Source of the DNA: Desulfovibrio sp. A2
GTDB lineage: Bacteria; Desulfobacterota; Desulfovibrionia; Desulfovibrionales; Desulfovibrionaceae
Direction: 5' to 3'
Length of the DNA stretch: 64,000 bases
NCBI RefSeq assembly: GCF_000226255.1
Contig: NZ_AGFG01000050.1
Location: forward strand, 186,001 to 250,000
The notes beneath the pieces were generated by a model. It did not search any database and was not told the origin of the DNA. It was given only the letters and a program-made list of their open reading frames with translations. How positions within the stretch are numbered: position 1 is the stretch's first letter; the number at the start of each line of letters is the position of its first letter. This document shows positions 1 to 7,791 of this stretch, in pieces. The translations under genes and the position numbers were made by a program.

Positions 1-309
1 GCGAAATTCTGAAAGCATAGTTGCGTTTCTTGTCCCATATTTCCCGATAAGTATTTTTTCTGCGAGAGCGTTTTTATATATGTACTCGTACCTATAGTGC
101 CGGAATAGGTGGGTAAAGAGTTCATTATAAAATTCAGCAAGGCTGATGTTGGCGGCATTATGTGATTCAATACCTAGGCCGCAAAAGAGTCGTGAACCTG
201 TTGTCGAATGGCCATATTTAGCGATTTCATTAATAACACGCGAAGAAAACAACCTACTCAATTGTGAGTTGGCGCTTCGAGACTGTGGTAGTAATTTGCA
301 AAGTTTCAT
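1..309 (-). CDS. sce7726-family protein, N-terminal fragment (runs off the window)
   Basis: The minus strand is open from an ATG at 309 to the window edge, about 103 codons. The visible protein contains EYIYKNALAEKIL followed by GKYGTRNATMLSEFR, which I recognise as the conserved core of sce7726-family proteins; their molecular function is not established. The DNA is strikingly AT-rich against a high-GC neighbourhood, which indicates recent acquisition. The ATG lies 4 nt past the stop of the upstream GC-rich gene and has no obvious Shine-Dalgarno sequence. The frame stays open upstream of the ATG, so the true start, or an insertion junction, could lie elsewhere. The family call is moderate because only the N-terminal part is visible. 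Confidence 0.6.
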   Translation of the reverse strand, partial: MKLCKLLPQSRSANSQLSRLFSSRVINEIAKYGHSTTGSRLFCGLGIESHNAANISLAEFYNELFTHLFRHYRYEYIYKNALAEKILIGKYGTRNATMLSEFR

Positions 310-313
310 GGCG

Positions 314-736
314 CTAAATGCTGCTAAGCGGGTCGGTGTCGCTTTCCGAAGCGAAGAAGAAGGCGGTGTCAAAGGGGCCGAAGCTGCCGGTGTCGGCCAT
401 GATGGTGAAGAATTCCACCCTGCCGTAGCGGCGCAGGCGTTCCTCGGTCACGCCGTTGCGGGCGTAGTAGTCCGCGCGGGGCTGCGGGTTGCGGGTTTCG
501 GTCAGGTCGTACACGGCCTCGTCGGTTTCGCCCCAGGCGTGCAGCACCCACTTGCCGTGCAGATGCAGCCAGGCGTGCACCACGCGGCAGTCCTCGCATT
601 CGCTGGCCACTTCCAGCGCGGCGTCGAAGCAGGACGGGCGGTGTGCCCCGGCGGCGCACTGGCAGTCGTGGTCATGGTCGTGGCCGCAGCCGCAGGCGTC
701 GGCTTTGGGGGGCTGGAAAGGATCGTGGCTGTGCAT
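314..736 (-). CDS. Small His/Cys-rich hypothetical protein
   Basis: A 140-residue protein starts at an ATG preceded by AAGGA. Its first 35 residues are metal-ligand-like: a CGCGHDHDHDC run followed by further Cys and His residues. The remainder is globular, with a CEDC motif near residue 47 and aromatic-rich segments (VEFFTIMAD). I do not recognise the family. The N-terminal run resembles metal-binding tails seen on chaperones and transport-associated proteins, but no function can be assigned. The gene ends where base composition switches abruptly to AT-rich, so its last residues may have been altered by the junction. Confidence 0.7.
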   Translation of the reverse strand: MHSHDPFQPPKADACGCGHDHDHDCQCAAGAHRPSCFDAALEVASECEDCRVVHAWLHLHGKWVLHAWGETDEAVYDLTETRNPQPRADYYARNGVTEERLRRYGRVEFFTIMADTGSFGPFDTAFFFASESDTDPLSSI

Positions 737-1019
737 GGCGTATCCTTGCGCGCCGCGTGGCGGCGGTGGTGCGTGGTGATGGTTGCGCGCGTGTGATGTG
801 GGGCGGACCGGATGGGCCGCGCGCGTTGCAGAAACTGCGCATGATGTGCGCGGGTGCCTGCCTGGCCCGGTGACGGTGCGCTGAAAGGGCGGTGCGCGTC
901 AAGATGGCCGATTGAGGCCGCGCGCGGAGAGCGGGCAGGGAATGGAGCTACCGCGCCGTTCGCGCCCGCGTTGCCGTCCGTGCCGTTGCCGCGTGTTCGG
1001 TCGTCTTCGTGCCGTCACG

Positions 1020-3077
1020 TCACTCTCCGGCGGTATTCCCTTCGCCCAGCGCCAGCAGGGCCGCGCCCAGGGCGTTGCCCACGTCGTAGCGGGCCGGAAA
1101 GGTTACTGATGTACCCAGCGCCTGGGCCACGGCGGGCAGCAGGTGGCGCGACGCCGCGCCTATGCCCACCATGGGCACCCCCAGAGCCACGTTGACCCGC
1201 AGCAGCGCATGCCGGTGCCGCTGGGTCAGGTACGCCGCGAAGTTGCCGCCCACCTCGCGCCGGGCCACGTGCTGGACCACGGCATCCTCGATGCGCTGGC
1301 TGGCGGCGGCCAGCACGGCGCGGGCCGCGTCCTGTGGGGTATTGAGCGAGGTGTTGGGCGTGGTGCCGGGCGGGGTGTGGAGAGCGTTGGGAATGGTCGC
1401 CGACACAGCGGCAGTCTCCGCCCCGACCCCGGCATGGCTCCGCGCATCCTCACCCCTCCCAACGGGCGGCAGCAGTGCGGCCAGCGCGCGTGCCCCGGCC
1501 AGCGCGGCGGCGGCGTTGCCCGCCCCGGACGGTAGATCCGGCACATCGGAAAGATCCAGCAGACCCAGCACGTGCAGGGCGTCGGTTGGGGTGAACCCGG
1601 CCACCTGCACGGTGCGCTGGCGCACCAGTCGGTCGATGGCCCGGTCCAGCGTGCTTTCCGGCAGGCGCAGCGCGCGCAGCAGGTCGCCCGCCGGGGTGGG
1701 GCCGTGGGCGTTCAGGTGGTCCAGCACGGCGCGTTCGGCGGCGTCACCGGATGGGGTGGATGGGCCGGATGGTGCGGACGGGGCAGGCCCCGCCTTGTCA
1801 TCGCATGCGCCCTCACGGCGCACGGGACAGATGCACCGCGCCCGACCTCCGGCATGCAGCCACTCTGCCGGGTCCGGCAGGGGCCCGGCCATGCACAGCG
1901 GCACCACGCGCAGCGGCCCCACGGACAACGTGCCGTCGGCCTCCGGCCGCACCAGGCTGTCGCCGCCCACGCCCACGGTGAACATTTCCACGGCTTGCAC
2001 GTGGGTTTCCCAGTCGCCCACCACCATGCCGTCGGCCTGGATGACCGGGCGGCCCCGGCGCAGCAGGGTGACGTCGGTGGTGGTGCCGCCCACGTCCACG
2101 ATGAGGGCGTCCGGCGGGGGCGGGGTGTCGGTGTCTGTCGATGCATTCGGGGATGCGTTCGGGGGCGTGGCTGGCACTGCGGCGTCCTCCACAGGCAGCC
2201 TGCCGGCTGCATGGGCCGCGCCGTAACCGGCCATGGCGGCGGGGCCGCTGGCCACGGTGGCGGATGCGTTGCGCAGGGCCTCTTGCATGGGCATGGCCGT
2301 GGCGTCGCCGCGCACCACCACCACGGGGGCGGCAATGCCAAGGCCGTCCAGCGCCGTGCGCACCCCGTCCAGAAAGCGGCGCATCACCGGCAGCAGCCGC
2401 GCGTTGAGCACCGCCGTGGCCGCGCGTTCCTTCATGCCCGCGCGCGAACTGGCCAGATGCGAACAGAACACCGGCTTGGGGTCCACCATGCCAATGGCAC
2501 GTTCCGCCACCAACTCGTGGGCGGGGTTCACGAAGCTCATCATGCCGCACACGGCGTAGGCGTCCACCCTGTCCTGCATCAGGCGGATGGAGTCCACCAG
2601 CCGGTTGAGGGCCAGCGGGGCCTCTTCCGAGCCGTCCAGCTTGTGGCCGCCGGGGATGGCGTCCATGGCCGCGCAGGGCACGGTGATGCGCCCGGCGTAG
2701 CCGATGATGAACAGCCCCACCTCGGCCCCCTGCCCCTCCACCACGGCGTTGGTGGCGAGGGTGGTGGACACGGAAACCAGGTCCACGGCGCTGGCGGGCA
2801 GGCCCGACGCGGCCAGCGCGGCGGCCATTGCCCCGGCCATGCCCCGGCCCAGGTCATGGTGGGTGGTGGGCCGCTTGGCCGACGCCACCACCCGGCGGGT
2901 GTCTGCATCCACCAGTACGGCGTCGGTGCAGGTACCGCCGGTGTCCACGCCCATCACGTAACGGACGGGCCGGGTGGGCCGGGATGATTGGGATTGGTCA
3001 GGCCCGGTGGCGTGATCGGGCTGGTCGGGCTGACCGGGGGCGTTGCCTGCGGCGGGGATGCTGGATTGGCTGGTCAT
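1020..3077 (-). CDS. Hydantoinase/oxoprolinase family protein
   Basis: A 685-residue protein of the N-methylhydantoinase A / 5-oxoprolinase family, ATP-dependent enzymes that open cyclic amides such as hydantoins or 5-oxoproline. After a roughly 35-residue Pro/Gln-rich N-terminal tail it shows the ASKHA nucleotide-binding signature VMGVDTGGTCTDAVLVD (about residues 42-58). A second phosphate-binding motif, VDVGGTTTDVTLL, lies about residues 327-340. Low-complexity inserts (Asn/Thr/Pro and Ser/Pro/Gly repeats) interrupt the middle. No partner B subunit is encoded nearby, so the substrate is unknown. It is the last gene of a minus-strand run with the CsaA-like protein (58 bp gap) and the methyltransferase, and may be cotranscribed with them. 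Confidence 0.85.
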   Translation of the reverse strand: MTSQSSIPAAGNAPGQPDQPDHATGPDQSQSSRPTRPVRYVMGVDTGGTCTDAVLVDADTRRVVASAKRPTTHHDLGRGMAGAMAAALAASGLPASAVDLVSVSTTLATNAVVEGQGAEVGLFIIGYAGRITVPCAAMDAIPGGHKLDGSEEAPLALNRLVDSIRLMQDRVDAYAVCGMMSFVNPAHELVAERAIGMVDPKPVFCSHLASSRAGMKERAATAVLNARLLPVMRRFLDGVRTALDGLGIAAPVVVVRGDATAMPMQEALRNASATVASGPAAMAGYGAAHAAGRLPVEDAAVPATPPNASPNASTDTDTPPPPDALIVDVGGTTTDVTLLRRGRPVIQADGMVVGDWETHVQAVEMFTVGVGGDSLVRPEADGTLSVGPLRVVPLCMAGPLPDPAEWLHAGGRARCICPVRREGACDDKAGPAPSAPSGPSTPSGDAAERAVLDHLNAHGPTPAGDLLRALRLPESTLDRAIDRLVRQRTVQVAGFTPTDALHVLGLLDLSDVPDLPSGAGNAAAALAGARALAALLPPVGRGEDARSHAGVGAETAAVSATIPNALHTPPGTTPNTSLNTPQDAARAVLAAASQRIEDAVVQHVARREVGGNFAAYLTQRHRHALLRVNVALGVPMVGIGAASRHLLPAVAQALGTSVTFPARYDVGNALGAALLALGEGNTAGE

Positions 3078-3135
3078 GGAAAAACCTTGAGATGCGTGGG
3101 GAATGGTGTCGGAAATTCGTTGGCAGGAGGCTTGG

Positions 3136-3501
3136 CTAGGCCAGTTTCAATCCGTTGTCCACAGGCCGCTCCGGCACCGCCAGCACCACGCTGCCGTCCG
3201 CCTGCGCGAACCCGGTGACCAAAAATTCCGAGCGGAACGGCCCGATCTGCCGGGGCGGAAAATTCACCACGCCGATGATCTGGCGGCCCAGCAGGTCGTC
3301 CGCCTCGTACAGGTGGGTGATGCGCGCGCTGGACTTCAGCACGCCGATGCCGGGGCCGAAGTCTGCCCACACCTTCCACGCGGGGCTGCGGGCCTCGGGA
3401 AACGGTTCCACCTGCACGATGGTGCCGGTGCGCAGTTCCACCTTCTCGAAGTCGTCCCAGGTGATGGCGGGCAGGCCGGATGCGGCGGTGGGGGTGGTCA
3501 T
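3136..3501 (-). CDS. csaA: CsaA-like tRNA-binding domain protein
   Basis: A 121-residue single-domain protein with the OB fold found in CsaA and the C-terminus of methionyl-tRNA synthetase. Visible family motifs are [20 protein letters not shown] near the N-terminus, [16 protein letters not shown] in the middle and [16 protein letters not shown] late in the chain. Members bind tRNA-like structures, and CsaA has been described as a chaperone. The ATG at 3501 is chosen because GGAGA lies 7 nt upstream; an ATG two codons earlier is only 1 nt from that site. The protein has the length usual for CsaA. It sits 59 bp downstream of the selenoprotein methyltransferase. Confidence 0.85.
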   Translation of the reverse strand: MTTPTAASGLPAITWDDFEKVELRTGTIVQVEPFPEARSPAWKVWADFGPGIGVLKSSARITHLYEADDLLGRQIIGVVNFPPRQIGPFRSEFLVTGFAQADGSVVLAVPERPVDNGLKLA

Positions 3502-3560
3502 GGGCATTTCTCCGGTGATGGCGTCGTGTGTCCCGGCTGCGGCACGCGGGAGCGCGCCGG

Positions 3561-4550
3561 TCATTCGGGCTTGGTGGCGGCGAATAGCGCCCCTTCGGTG
3601 ACGGATGAACTGCGGAACCCGGTGCGGCCTATGCAGGCCGCGTCGTGGAATCCCGCCTCGCGAAGCATGGCCAGGAACGCCGTTCCCGGTACCGCGCCGC
3701 CTTGTCAGCGAAACCAGTTGGACACCACGTCCGCGCCCTGCGGGGCGGGGCCGTCCAGTATCTGGTCGGCCAGGCGCAGGCGGCCGCCCGGCCGCAGCAC
3801 CCTGTGGATTTCGCGCAATGCGGCGGGCTTGTCCACTATCAGGCTGAACAGCCCGTTGGAAATGACCACGTCGAAGCTGTTGGCGGCAAAGGGCAGGGAT
3901 TCCGCGCCGGTCTCCACGAAGCGTATGGGCGCGGACTGTTTCGGGGCGCGGGCCGCGGGAGCCGCCGCGTCGTCCATGGCGGCAAGATTGGCGCGGGCGC
4001 GATCCAGCATGTGCGGGCTGGCGTCGGCCCCGGTCACCGTGCCGTCGGGTCCGGCCAGCAGGGCGGCGCACAGGGTGTCCACCCCCGCGCCGCAGCCCAC
4101 GTCCAGCACGGCATCGCCGGGGCGCACCGGGCAGGCGGCCAGTTGCGGCGGCAGGCAGCGGTCGCGGGTGGCGGCGGGGTTGCCGTCCTCCGTCGCGTTG
4201 TCAGCCCCGTCGTCACAGTTGTTGCCAAAACACACCGGGGCATCCAGCTCCGCGTCCGGCATGTCGCCATACATGTCTCCGGGCACGTCGCTGCCCGAGG
4301 CGGACGTATATGCGGCGCGGGAAGGTTCCGGCAGCAGGCATACCGGCGGCCACACGCAGGCGTCCACCGTGGCGAAGGGGTTGCCCACTCCGCAGAAATG
4401 CGCGCGCACCTCGGCGGGCAGGCGGCCGGTGATCGCCTCGTCATAGCCCAGCCCGGCCAGCCCGGCGTCGCCCACCGGGTAGCGGAATTTGCCTTCCGGC
4501 CCCTGGGCCACGGCGGTAAAGCGGTCGCGCACGGCGCGGGCGATCACCAT
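3561..4550 (-). CDS. Selenocysteine-containing class I SAM methyltransferase (UGA at 3705-3707 read through)
   Basis: The conventional frame stops at a TGA at 3705-3707, but the same frame continues with convincing protein for another 47 codons to a TGA at 3561-3563. The joined product is about 329 residues. The junction reads VVSNWFR-U-QGGAVPG, followed by LREAGFHDA and [11 protein letters not shown], which is the normal C-terminal fold of ArsM-like methyltransferases where a Cys usually occupies the U position. SAM motif I is [12 protein letters not shown]; the post-motif region has VVISNGLF and the RVLRPGGRL strand. A hairpin that fits a bacterial SECIS element follows the UGA. An Asp/Asn-rich stretch sits before motif I. 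The substrate is unknown; arsenite or another soft metalloid is one guess from fold similarity. The start is the only ATG before an upstream in-frame stop and has a weak ribosome site. Confidence 0.8.
3671..3707 (-). promoter_or_regulatory. Putative bacterial SECIS element with its UGA codon
   Basis: Read on the minus strand, the UGA (3707-3705) is followed by 15 nt and then a hairpin with an 8-bp stem (one G-U pair) and a 3-nt loop: CCGGGAAC-GGC-GTTCCTGG (3689-3671). The apical loop begins with G and starts 23 nt after the UGA. These features match the general rule for bacterial SECIS elements (short G-containing apical loop some 16-37 nt after the Sec codon). The hairpin is inside the coding region, as bacterial SECIS elements must be. 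Folding was done by eye. Confidence 0.65.
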
Positions 4551-4867
4551 GCGCTCGGCGGGGGTCAGCCCCGGCGTTGGCGCAGCGGCGGGTGGGGATG
4601 CGGCGGCCCCGCCCGGGGCCTGCGACGGCGCTCAAACCCCGGTGGAGCAGGAATCGCCCCCGAAGGGCGGCGTGCGGCGGTGCATGGGGGCCTCGTGGTG
4701 GAGGTGACGACAAGGGCTCGGGCCGGTTCGCATGGTATGTGCGGTGCGCGGCCTGCCTGTGGCCGTCATAGGGGGTGGCGCGGCGTGGCGTCAACGTGTG
4801 CGGCGTGACGGCATGCCGCTTGGCATGAAAGGGAGGCGCGGGGTTATCGCCCCCTGGAACACCACAA

Positions 4868-4985
4868 ATGAAAGTTTTAGGGGGAGGGGGTGCGGGGAAG
4901 GAGACCCTTTTCACGCGTTGCGGACGCCATCCGTACGGCTCGCAGACTCGCCTGCGGCTGTCGCAAAAGGGTCCCTCCCCTGCAA
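4868..4985. repeat. Dispersed intergenic element, copy 1
   Basis: This GC-rich segment is bounded by an inverted repeat (GACCCTTTT near 4905 and AAAAGGGTC near 4968). It contains a block that, read on the minus strand, begins CGAGCCGTACGGATGG and continues CGTCCGCAACGCGTGAAAAGGG. A diverged version of the same block occurs at 17471-17595, and both copies are flanked by an (A)TTTTAGGGGG run. It lies in the 512-bp gap between the flavodiiron gene and the methyltransferase gene, where I see no gene. It is likely a non-autonomous repeat or a gene-end element. Confidence 0.6.
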
Positions 4986-5008
4986 GAATTCGGGTTTGTC
5001 AGCAATCA

Positions 5009-5030
5009 GGGCGCGGGTGTCCCCGCGCCC
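5009..5030 (-). terminator. Hairpin downstream of the flavodiiron gene
   Basis: A perfect 9-bp GC stem (GGGCGCGGG / CCCGCGCCC) with a TGTC loop lies about 30 bp past the stop of the flavodiiron gene. It lacks a clear U-run on the minus strand, so it is a possible rather than strong terminator. Confidence 0.4.
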
Positions 5031-5062
5031 CGTGGCATTGTGCATCCTGCCGTGGCGACCGG

Positions 5063-6256
5063 CTATTCCCCGGCGGCCTCGGCCAGCTGACGTCCCAGGG
5101 CGCGGCAGCGTTCCAGCCCTTCGTCGTCGGGGTTCCAGGCCTCGCGGGCCGGGTCGCCCACCTGCGAGAAGCCGCACTTGGCCAGCCGTTCGGCCAGCAC
5201 CTTGGGCGATTCGCCGCTCCAGCCGTACGAGCCGAAGGCGGCGGCCTTCTTGCCCCGGAACTTCAGCCCTTCCACCTCTTCCAGCAGGCCCGCGACAGAG
5301 GTCAGCACGCCCCGGTTCACCGTGGGCGAGCCCACGGCCAGCACCTTGGACCGGAATATCTGGGTGATGATGTCGTTCTTGTCCACCAGGCCGGAATTGA
5401 ACAGCTTCACCGTCAGCGTGGGGTCGGCCTGCGCGGCCCCGGCGGCGATGGCCTCGGCCATGCGCCGGGTGGAGTTCCACATGGTGTCGTAGACCACGGT
5501 CAGCTGGTGCTCGGCGTAGTTGGCCGCCCATTCCTGATAGCGCCGCACGATCTGCAGCGGGTCCTTGCGCCAGATCACCCCGTGGCTGGGGCAGATCATG
5601 TCCACGGCCAGGCCCAGCCCCAGCACCTCGTCGATCTTCTTGGTCACCAGCGGGCTGAACGGGGTGAGGATGTTGGCGTAGTACTTGATGGCCTCCGCCC
5701 ACAGTTCGCACTCGTCCACCAGGTCCGCGAACATCAGTTCCGAGGCGTAGTGCTGGCCGAAGGCGTCGTTGCTGAACAGCACGTTCTCGCCGGTCAGGTA
5801 GCACATCATGGAGTCTGGCCAGTGGAGCATGGGCATTTCCACGAACACCAGTTCGCAGCTGCCCAGCGACAGCGTGTCGCCGGTGCGCATCACCCGGAAG
5901 TCCCAGTCCGCGTGGTACTGGCCTTTCAGTGACTTGATCCCGTTGGCCGAGCAGTACACCGGCGTCCTGGGGATGTGGCGCATCAGTTCCGGCAGCGCGC
6001 CGCTGTGGTCCGGCTCGCCGTGGTTGGCCACCACGTAGTCGATGGACGAAAGGTCCACCACCCGCGCCAGGTTGTCCACGAACTCGCGGGCATACGGACC
6101 CCACACCGTCTCTATGAGCGCGGTGCGGCCGCCAGGGTCGCGCACCAGGTAGGCGTTGTAGCTGGAGCCCTTGTGGGTGGAATATTCCTGCCCGTGGAAC
6201 GTGCGCAGTTCCCAGTCTATCTTGCCCACCCAGTGGACGCGGTTGGTAAGTTGCAT
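5063..6256 (-). CDS. Flavodiiron protein (FprA / rubredoxin:oxygen oxidoreductase type)
   Basis: A 397-residue cytoplasmic enzyme of the flavodiiron family, which reduces O2 to water or NO to N2O in anaerobes. The N-terminal metallo-beta-lactamase-like domain carries the diiron ligand motif HGEPDHSGALP (about residues 79-89), a later MLHWPDSM (H ligand), SNDAFGQH (D ligand) and CPSHGVIWR (H ligand). The C-terminal flavodoxin domain begins with VVYDTMWNSTRRMAEAI and contains AVGSPTVNRGVL and FGSYGWSGE, the FMN-binding loops. Length equals the usual roughly 400 residues, with no rubredoxin extension. Start ATG has GGAGGG upstream. It appears monocistronic. Close relatives protect sulfate reducers from oxygen and nitrosative stress. 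Confidence 0.93.
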   Translation of the reverse strand: MQLTNRVHWVGKIDWELRTFHGQEYSTHKGSSYNAYLVRDPGGRTALIETVWGPYAREFVDNLARVVDLSSIDYVVANHGEPDHSGALPELMRHIPRTPVYCSANGIKSLKGQYHADWDFRVMRTGDTLSLGSCELVFVEMPMLHWPDSMMCYLTGENVLFSNDAFGQHYASELMFADLVDECELWAEAIKYYANILTPFSPLVTKKIDEVLGLGLAVDMICPSHGVIWRKDPLQIVRRYQEWAANYAEHQLTVVYDTMWNSTRRMAEAIAAGAAQADPTLTVKLFNSGLVDKNDIITQIFRSKVLAVGSPTVNRGVLTSVAGLLEEVEGLKFRGKKAAAFGSYGWSGESPKVLAERLAKCGFSQVGDPAREAWNPDDEGLERCRALGRQLAEAAGE

Positions 6257-6414
6257 GGCCTGCCCTCCCTCGGCGCGCGTGGGGAACCCTTCCGGCCGCG
6301 CCGCGTGGCGCGGAAGGGTGGAAAAGGGGAATGCCTATTCTGGCAAGCTGGCAGGATACGCGGCAGGTGTCAACGTGTCCGGCAGGTCACGCCGGGCAGG
6401 GGGTGCCGGGGGGC

Positions 6415-6490
6415 CGGACGGGATGGACCGGACGGCGGGGCGGACGGGCGGGGCGGACCGGGCGGACCGGGCGCATCGGGCGCGCCGGGC
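6415..6490. repeat. Degenerate 9-bp (GGGCGGACC-like) array
   Basis: The plus strand shows consecutive units resembling GGACGGGAT, GGACCGGAC, GGGCGGACC, GGGCGGACC and GGGCGCATC in roughly 9-bp register, in a non-coding gap. Related 9-bp arrays occur elsewhere in this window, both between genes and inside protein linkers. Confidence 0.5.
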
Positions 6491-6498
6491 ATGGAAAA

Positions 6499-6523
6499 CG
6501 GCGGAGGGGTGGCCCCTCCGCCG
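6499..6523 (-). terminator. Rho-independent terminator for the Hsp20 gene
   Basis: A perfect 11-bp stem (CGGCGGAGGGG / CCCCTCCGCCG) with a 3-nt loop, followed on the minus strand by four T residues (6498-6495). It lies 229 bp beyond the Hsp20 stop codon and nothing else on that strand precedes it. The surrounding 6257-6751 gap shows only this hairpin and a degenerate G-rich 9-bp repeat (6415-6490). Confidence 0.65.
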
Positions 6524-6751
6524 TCCGGTGTGGCGAGTGCGCCCGATGCCCCGGGCCGGAACCCGGAACGGGGTCCGTGAATCCGGGGCGATACGGTACG
6601 CGGTGCCGCCGGGGTGCCAGTGCGGCCCGGCGGGCGGTGCGCGGCGTGCCGCGCGGGGTTGCGGCGTCGGTGGGGCGCCGTCCCGACGTCAGCGGAACAC
6701 CTTGCTGACGGCAGGGGAGCATGCCCTCCCGACGCCGGGGATGACGCGGAA

Positions 6752-7363
6752 TCAGGCGTGGCAACCGGCGCGGAGCCCTTCCTCGCCGGGCACCCACACG
6801 CATTCCTCGGACGAGGCGCGGGGGATGGTCACGGTCAGCACTCCGTCGTTGACCGAGGCGGAAAGGCCCTCGGCCACGGCGTCATCCGGCAGCACCAGGA
6901 TGCGCCGGAAACTGCCGGGCTGGCGCTCCATGCGGTGCCAGCCCCAGCCCTTGTCCCGAGAGGAGGACCGCGTGCGGCCCATGATGGACAGCCGCTGGCC
7001 GTCGGCCTTCACGTGCAGGTCGGCGGCGTCGCCATCGCCCATGCCGTTGTCCTCGACGCGCGAGAGGCCGGGCACGTCGGCCACGACCACGTAAGCGTCA
7101 TTGTCCACCGCGATGTCCACGTCCAGGCGGCGGGTGTCCTTGAAGCCGCATTCGGCGGGCTGTTCCGGCATGGCCTCGTAGATCAGGTCCATGGTGCCCG
7201 AGAATTCCAGGGCTTCGCGCAAGGTGTTCGCCTCGCGTTCGCATTCCACGTCGAAGGGAACGGGAGCCGCGAGGCGGCTTTCGTCATGCCGGCCGGAACC
7301 GGCGTCTTCGCGTTCGGCACCCTTGCGGAACCAGTTCCGGGGGTGCAGTGCGTCCAGTTTCAT
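6752..7363 (-). CDS. Hsp20/alpha-crystallin family small heat-shock protein
   Basis: A 203-residue protein with an alpha-crystallin-like domain. After an N-terminal region (about residues 1-85) come [20 protein letters not shown], then the core [30 protein letters not shown] and the signature [11 protein letters not shown]. Small heat-shock proteins hold unfolding proteins as ATP-independent chaperones in the cytoplasm. It is longer than the usual roughly 150 residues because of the N-terminal arm. The ATG at 7363 is chosen because GGAGGAACC precedes it; the frame is open further upstream but that part looks unlike protein. A palindrome lies about 80 bp upstream, between this gene and malate synthase. 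Confidence 0.85.
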   Translation of the reverse strand: MKLDALHPRNWFRKGAEREDAGSGRHDESRLAAPVPFDVECEREANTLREALEFSGTMDLIYEAMPEQPAECGFKDTRRLDVDIAVDNDAYVVVADVPGLSRVEDNGMGDGDAADLHVKADGQRLSIMGRTRSSSRDKGWGWHRMERQPGSFRRILVLPDDAVAEGLSASVNDGVLTVTIPRASSEECVWVPGEEGLRAGCHA

Positions 7364-7443
7364 GGCGGTTCCTCCGTTGTCGTTGCCGGCGGGAACGCGC
7401 CGCCAAGGTCCGGGCGTCCGGACCGGGCGGCGTGCGCCGGTCC

Positions 7444-7461
7444 ATAATTGAAAACAATTAT
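7444..7461. promoter_or_regulatory. 18-bp AT-rich palindrome, possible operator
   Basis: The sequence ATAATTGAAAACAATTAT is a perfect 7-bp inverted repeat around AAAA, an AT island in very GC-rich DNA. It sits in the divergent gap between the Hsp20 gene and malate synthase. Its look is Fur-box-like (compare GATAAT/ATTATC half-sites), but the regulator cannot be determined from the sequence alone. Confidence 0.45.
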
Positions 7462-7791
7462 CACCAGCAAAAAGGCAACCGCGTCCGGCCGTATTTTTCG
7501 CTACGTGGCGAGGGGGCAACCCCCGCCCGTGCGGGGGCGGGTTGGGAGACGGGGAACCCGGCAGCCGGGCTGGCCGTGGAGCGCGGGCATGAAAAAGGGC
7601 GGAACCCGGCGCAAGCGGGCGGGCATTGCATTGGGCGGCCCGGCCGGGTATGCCTTGAAAATGGGGCAGAAGTCCGCGTCGCCGCGCGCCGGGCTTGCTG
7701 GCCCTCCTCCGGCCCGCCCGCCAGGCATGGCCTGTCCGTTTCCGGTTCCGCTTCCGGCCCGTTCCGTTCCGCCAACTTACAGGAGCACAAC

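Noticed and set aside
146..796. Plus-strand frame of 216 codons at the left end
   Set aside because: It runs across the AT/GC junction and opposite two better-supported minus-strand genes; the second half is Val/Ala/Gly-rich antisense sequence.
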